DNA of 64,000 bases from Paenibacillus faecalis (GTDB lineage Bacteria; Bacillota; Bacilli; Paenibacillales; Paenibacillaceae), in NCBI RefSeq assembly GCF_900289175.1, contig NZ_LT985747.1, positions 1,290,350 through 1,354,349 of the forward strand, given 5' to 3'. The position numbers and the translations under genes are program-made. Under the pieces are notes generated by a model. The model worked only from the letters and a program-made list of their open reading frames with translations. It ran no database searches and was not told the DNA's origin. This document shows positions 61,600-64,000 of the stretch, in pieces. Position 1 is the first letter of the stretch. The number at the start of each line of letters is the position of its first letter.

Positions 61600-61618
61600 A
61601 TAATTTAAATCGACCTTT

Positions 61619-61647
61619 ATCATATCAAATTGTGTATTACTTATCAA
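61619..61647 (-). promoter_or_regulatory. Internal promoter of the tRNA array
   Basis: Minus strand TTGATA, 17 bp, TATGAT, in the 186-bp spacer between tRNA-Glu and tRNA-Val, about 19 bp before tRNA-Val. Could drive the thirteen downstream tRNAs without the rRNA promoter. Confidence 0.65.
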
Positions 61648-61674
61648 GAGTTAAAATATTCTTTAGTAAGTAAT

Positions 61675-61689
61675 TGGTGACCCGTAGGG
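61675..61689 (-). repeat. tRNA-Glu 3'-end remnant
   Basis: TGGTGACCCGTAGGG repeats exactly the first 15 bp of the intact tRNA-Glu gene (61786-61800 as read on plus), that is acceptor 3' strand plus CCA and part of the T stem. The rest of the tRNA is missing; 96 bp of unrelated sequence lie between the copies, including a small ACTTCG/CGAAGT hairpin. Confidence 0.7.
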
Positions 61690-61785
61690 ATACTCTCACT
61701 TCGTTCGAGACTGCGAAGTATTCCTAACGATGTCTATGCTTCGACGAACCTTTGGGATTCTCATCCTCTGAAGCAAGTAAAATAG

Positions 61786-61860
61786 TGGTGACCCGTAGGG
61801 GATTCGAACCCCTGTTACCTCCGTGAAAGGGAGGTGTCTTAACCCCTTGACCAACGGGCC
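61786..61860 (-). tRNA. tRNA-Glu (anticodon TTC)
   Basis: Acceptor GGCCCGT/ACGGGTC, anticodon loop CTTTCAC, discriminator A, encoded CCA. Confidence 0.95.
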
Positions 61861-61876
61861 ACATCAAAACATATAC

Positions 61877-61968
61877 TGGCGGAGAGAGAGGGATTCGAAC
61901 CCTCGAGACGCTTTTGACGCCTACACGATTTCCAATCGTGCTCCTTCGGCCAACTCGGACACCTCTCC
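61877..61968 (-). tRNA. tRNA-Ser (anticodon GGA)
   Basis: Type II tRNA with long variable arm, anticodon loop TTGGAAA, acceptor GGAGAGG, discriminator G, encoded CCA. Confidence 0.95.
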
Positions 61969-61973
61969 ATAAA

Positions 61974-62049
61974 TGGCTCCCCGAACAGGACTCGAACCTG
62001 TGACAACTCGATTAACAGTCGAGTGCTCTACCAACTGAGCTATCAGGGA
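61974..62049 (-). tRNA. tRNA-Asn (anticodon GTT)
   Basis: Acceptor TCCCTGA, anticodon loop CTGTTAA, discriminator G, encoded CCA. First tRNA after 23S rRNA. Confidence 0.95.
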
Positions 62050-62075
62050 ACATTATTCAATTCAGATTTTTGATC

Positions 62076-62106
62076 ATCTGAAAACTAGATACGAAACATT
62101 TGCGTT
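62076..62106 (-). other. Probable 3' half of the 23S processing stem
   Basis: Read on plus, GATCATCTGAAAACTAGATA resembles the sequence that normally lies in the 16S-23S spacer of Bacillales. Here its complement follows 23S on the transcript, as expected if the 5' and 3' flanks of 23S pair into the processing stalk. The upstream partner is outside the window. No 5S rRNA was found in 62050-62211. Confidence 0.45.
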
Positions 62107-62211
62107 ATTAGAATCCGTAGCTTTCCCTTCAGATCCTAAGATCTTTCCGGGCCCCGCCAAAGTATTCGGAATCAGCTTCAAAGCTTTTCTTCACCTTGGT
62201 GGGTTTCTTTT

Positions 62212-64000
<1,789 letters not shown>

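Overview
The window reads as a chromosomal segment of a spore-forming, low-to-mid GC Gram-positive of the Bacillales, most likely Paenibacillus or a close relative. Support for this: alpha/beta-type and SspI-type spore DNA-protecting proteins, YlbJ, YunB, a LytH-like cortex peptidase, YjcZ, YycC and YwmB; a SAM-I (S-box) leader before metNIQ; a LiaFSR envelope-stress operon; many TTG/GTG starts behind strong AGGAGG sites; and a 23S-linked tRNA array whose order matches the classical Bacillus Asn-Ser-Glu-Val-Met-Asp-Phe-Thr-Tyr-Trp-His-Gln-Gly-Cys array. The genus is an inference. No insertion sequence, prophage or CRISPR array was seen.

Layout. 0.1-3.3 kb: a type III polyketide synthase operon (PKS, SAM methyltransferase, FAD oxidoreductase), then the 5' end of a short-chain dehydrogenase with its own promoter. 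3.4-6.2 kb: metNIQ under an S-box riboswitch. 6.3-8.6 kb: a HEPN protein, heme A synthase CtaA and a thioredoxin. 8.7-20.8 kb: envelope and housekeeping genes (DUF2515, a YtgP/MurJ-like flippase, DUF456, a HAD phosphatase, two tandem class B PBPs, a CvpA/transglutaminase fusion, an MFS transporter). 21-33 kb: sporulation and metabolism, with Sco and CtaB for cytochrome oxidase assembly, two SASP genes with SigG promoters, and the conserved pepF-globin-NAD kinase neighbourhood.

32.8-34.8 kb holds the most unusual locus. A perfect 19-bp inverted repeat carries the -35 elements of two divergent promoters. One drives a 75-aa orphan; the other drives a translationally coupled pair, a subtilisin-like protease without a signal peptide and a protein ending in a canonical phospholipase A2 domain. 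35.3-43.2 kb is a glycan-utilisation operon: ABC importer, GH112 galacto-/lacto-N-biose phosphorylase and a secreted beta-helix protein with a cre site.

43.4-53.6 kb: yutD-lipA, lytH, yunB, an rRNA methyltransferase, ktrA, sspI, prfC, zwf and ywmB. 53.8-58.6 kb: a seven-gene Lia/Psp operon with two PspA paralogues around a PspC protein. 58.9-60.2 kb: a TetR regulator with two SMR efflux subunits and a matching operator before each transcription unit. 60.4-64.0 kb: sixteen tRNA genes and the 3' part of 23S rRNA, all on the minus strand, with no 5S gene between 23S and the tRNAs, an internal promoter, and a stray tRNA-Glu 3' end.

Start codons were moved inward from the longest reading frame wherever a clear ribosome-binding site decided the start. 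Functions are assigned from recognisable motifs and neighbourhood only; no database search was run.
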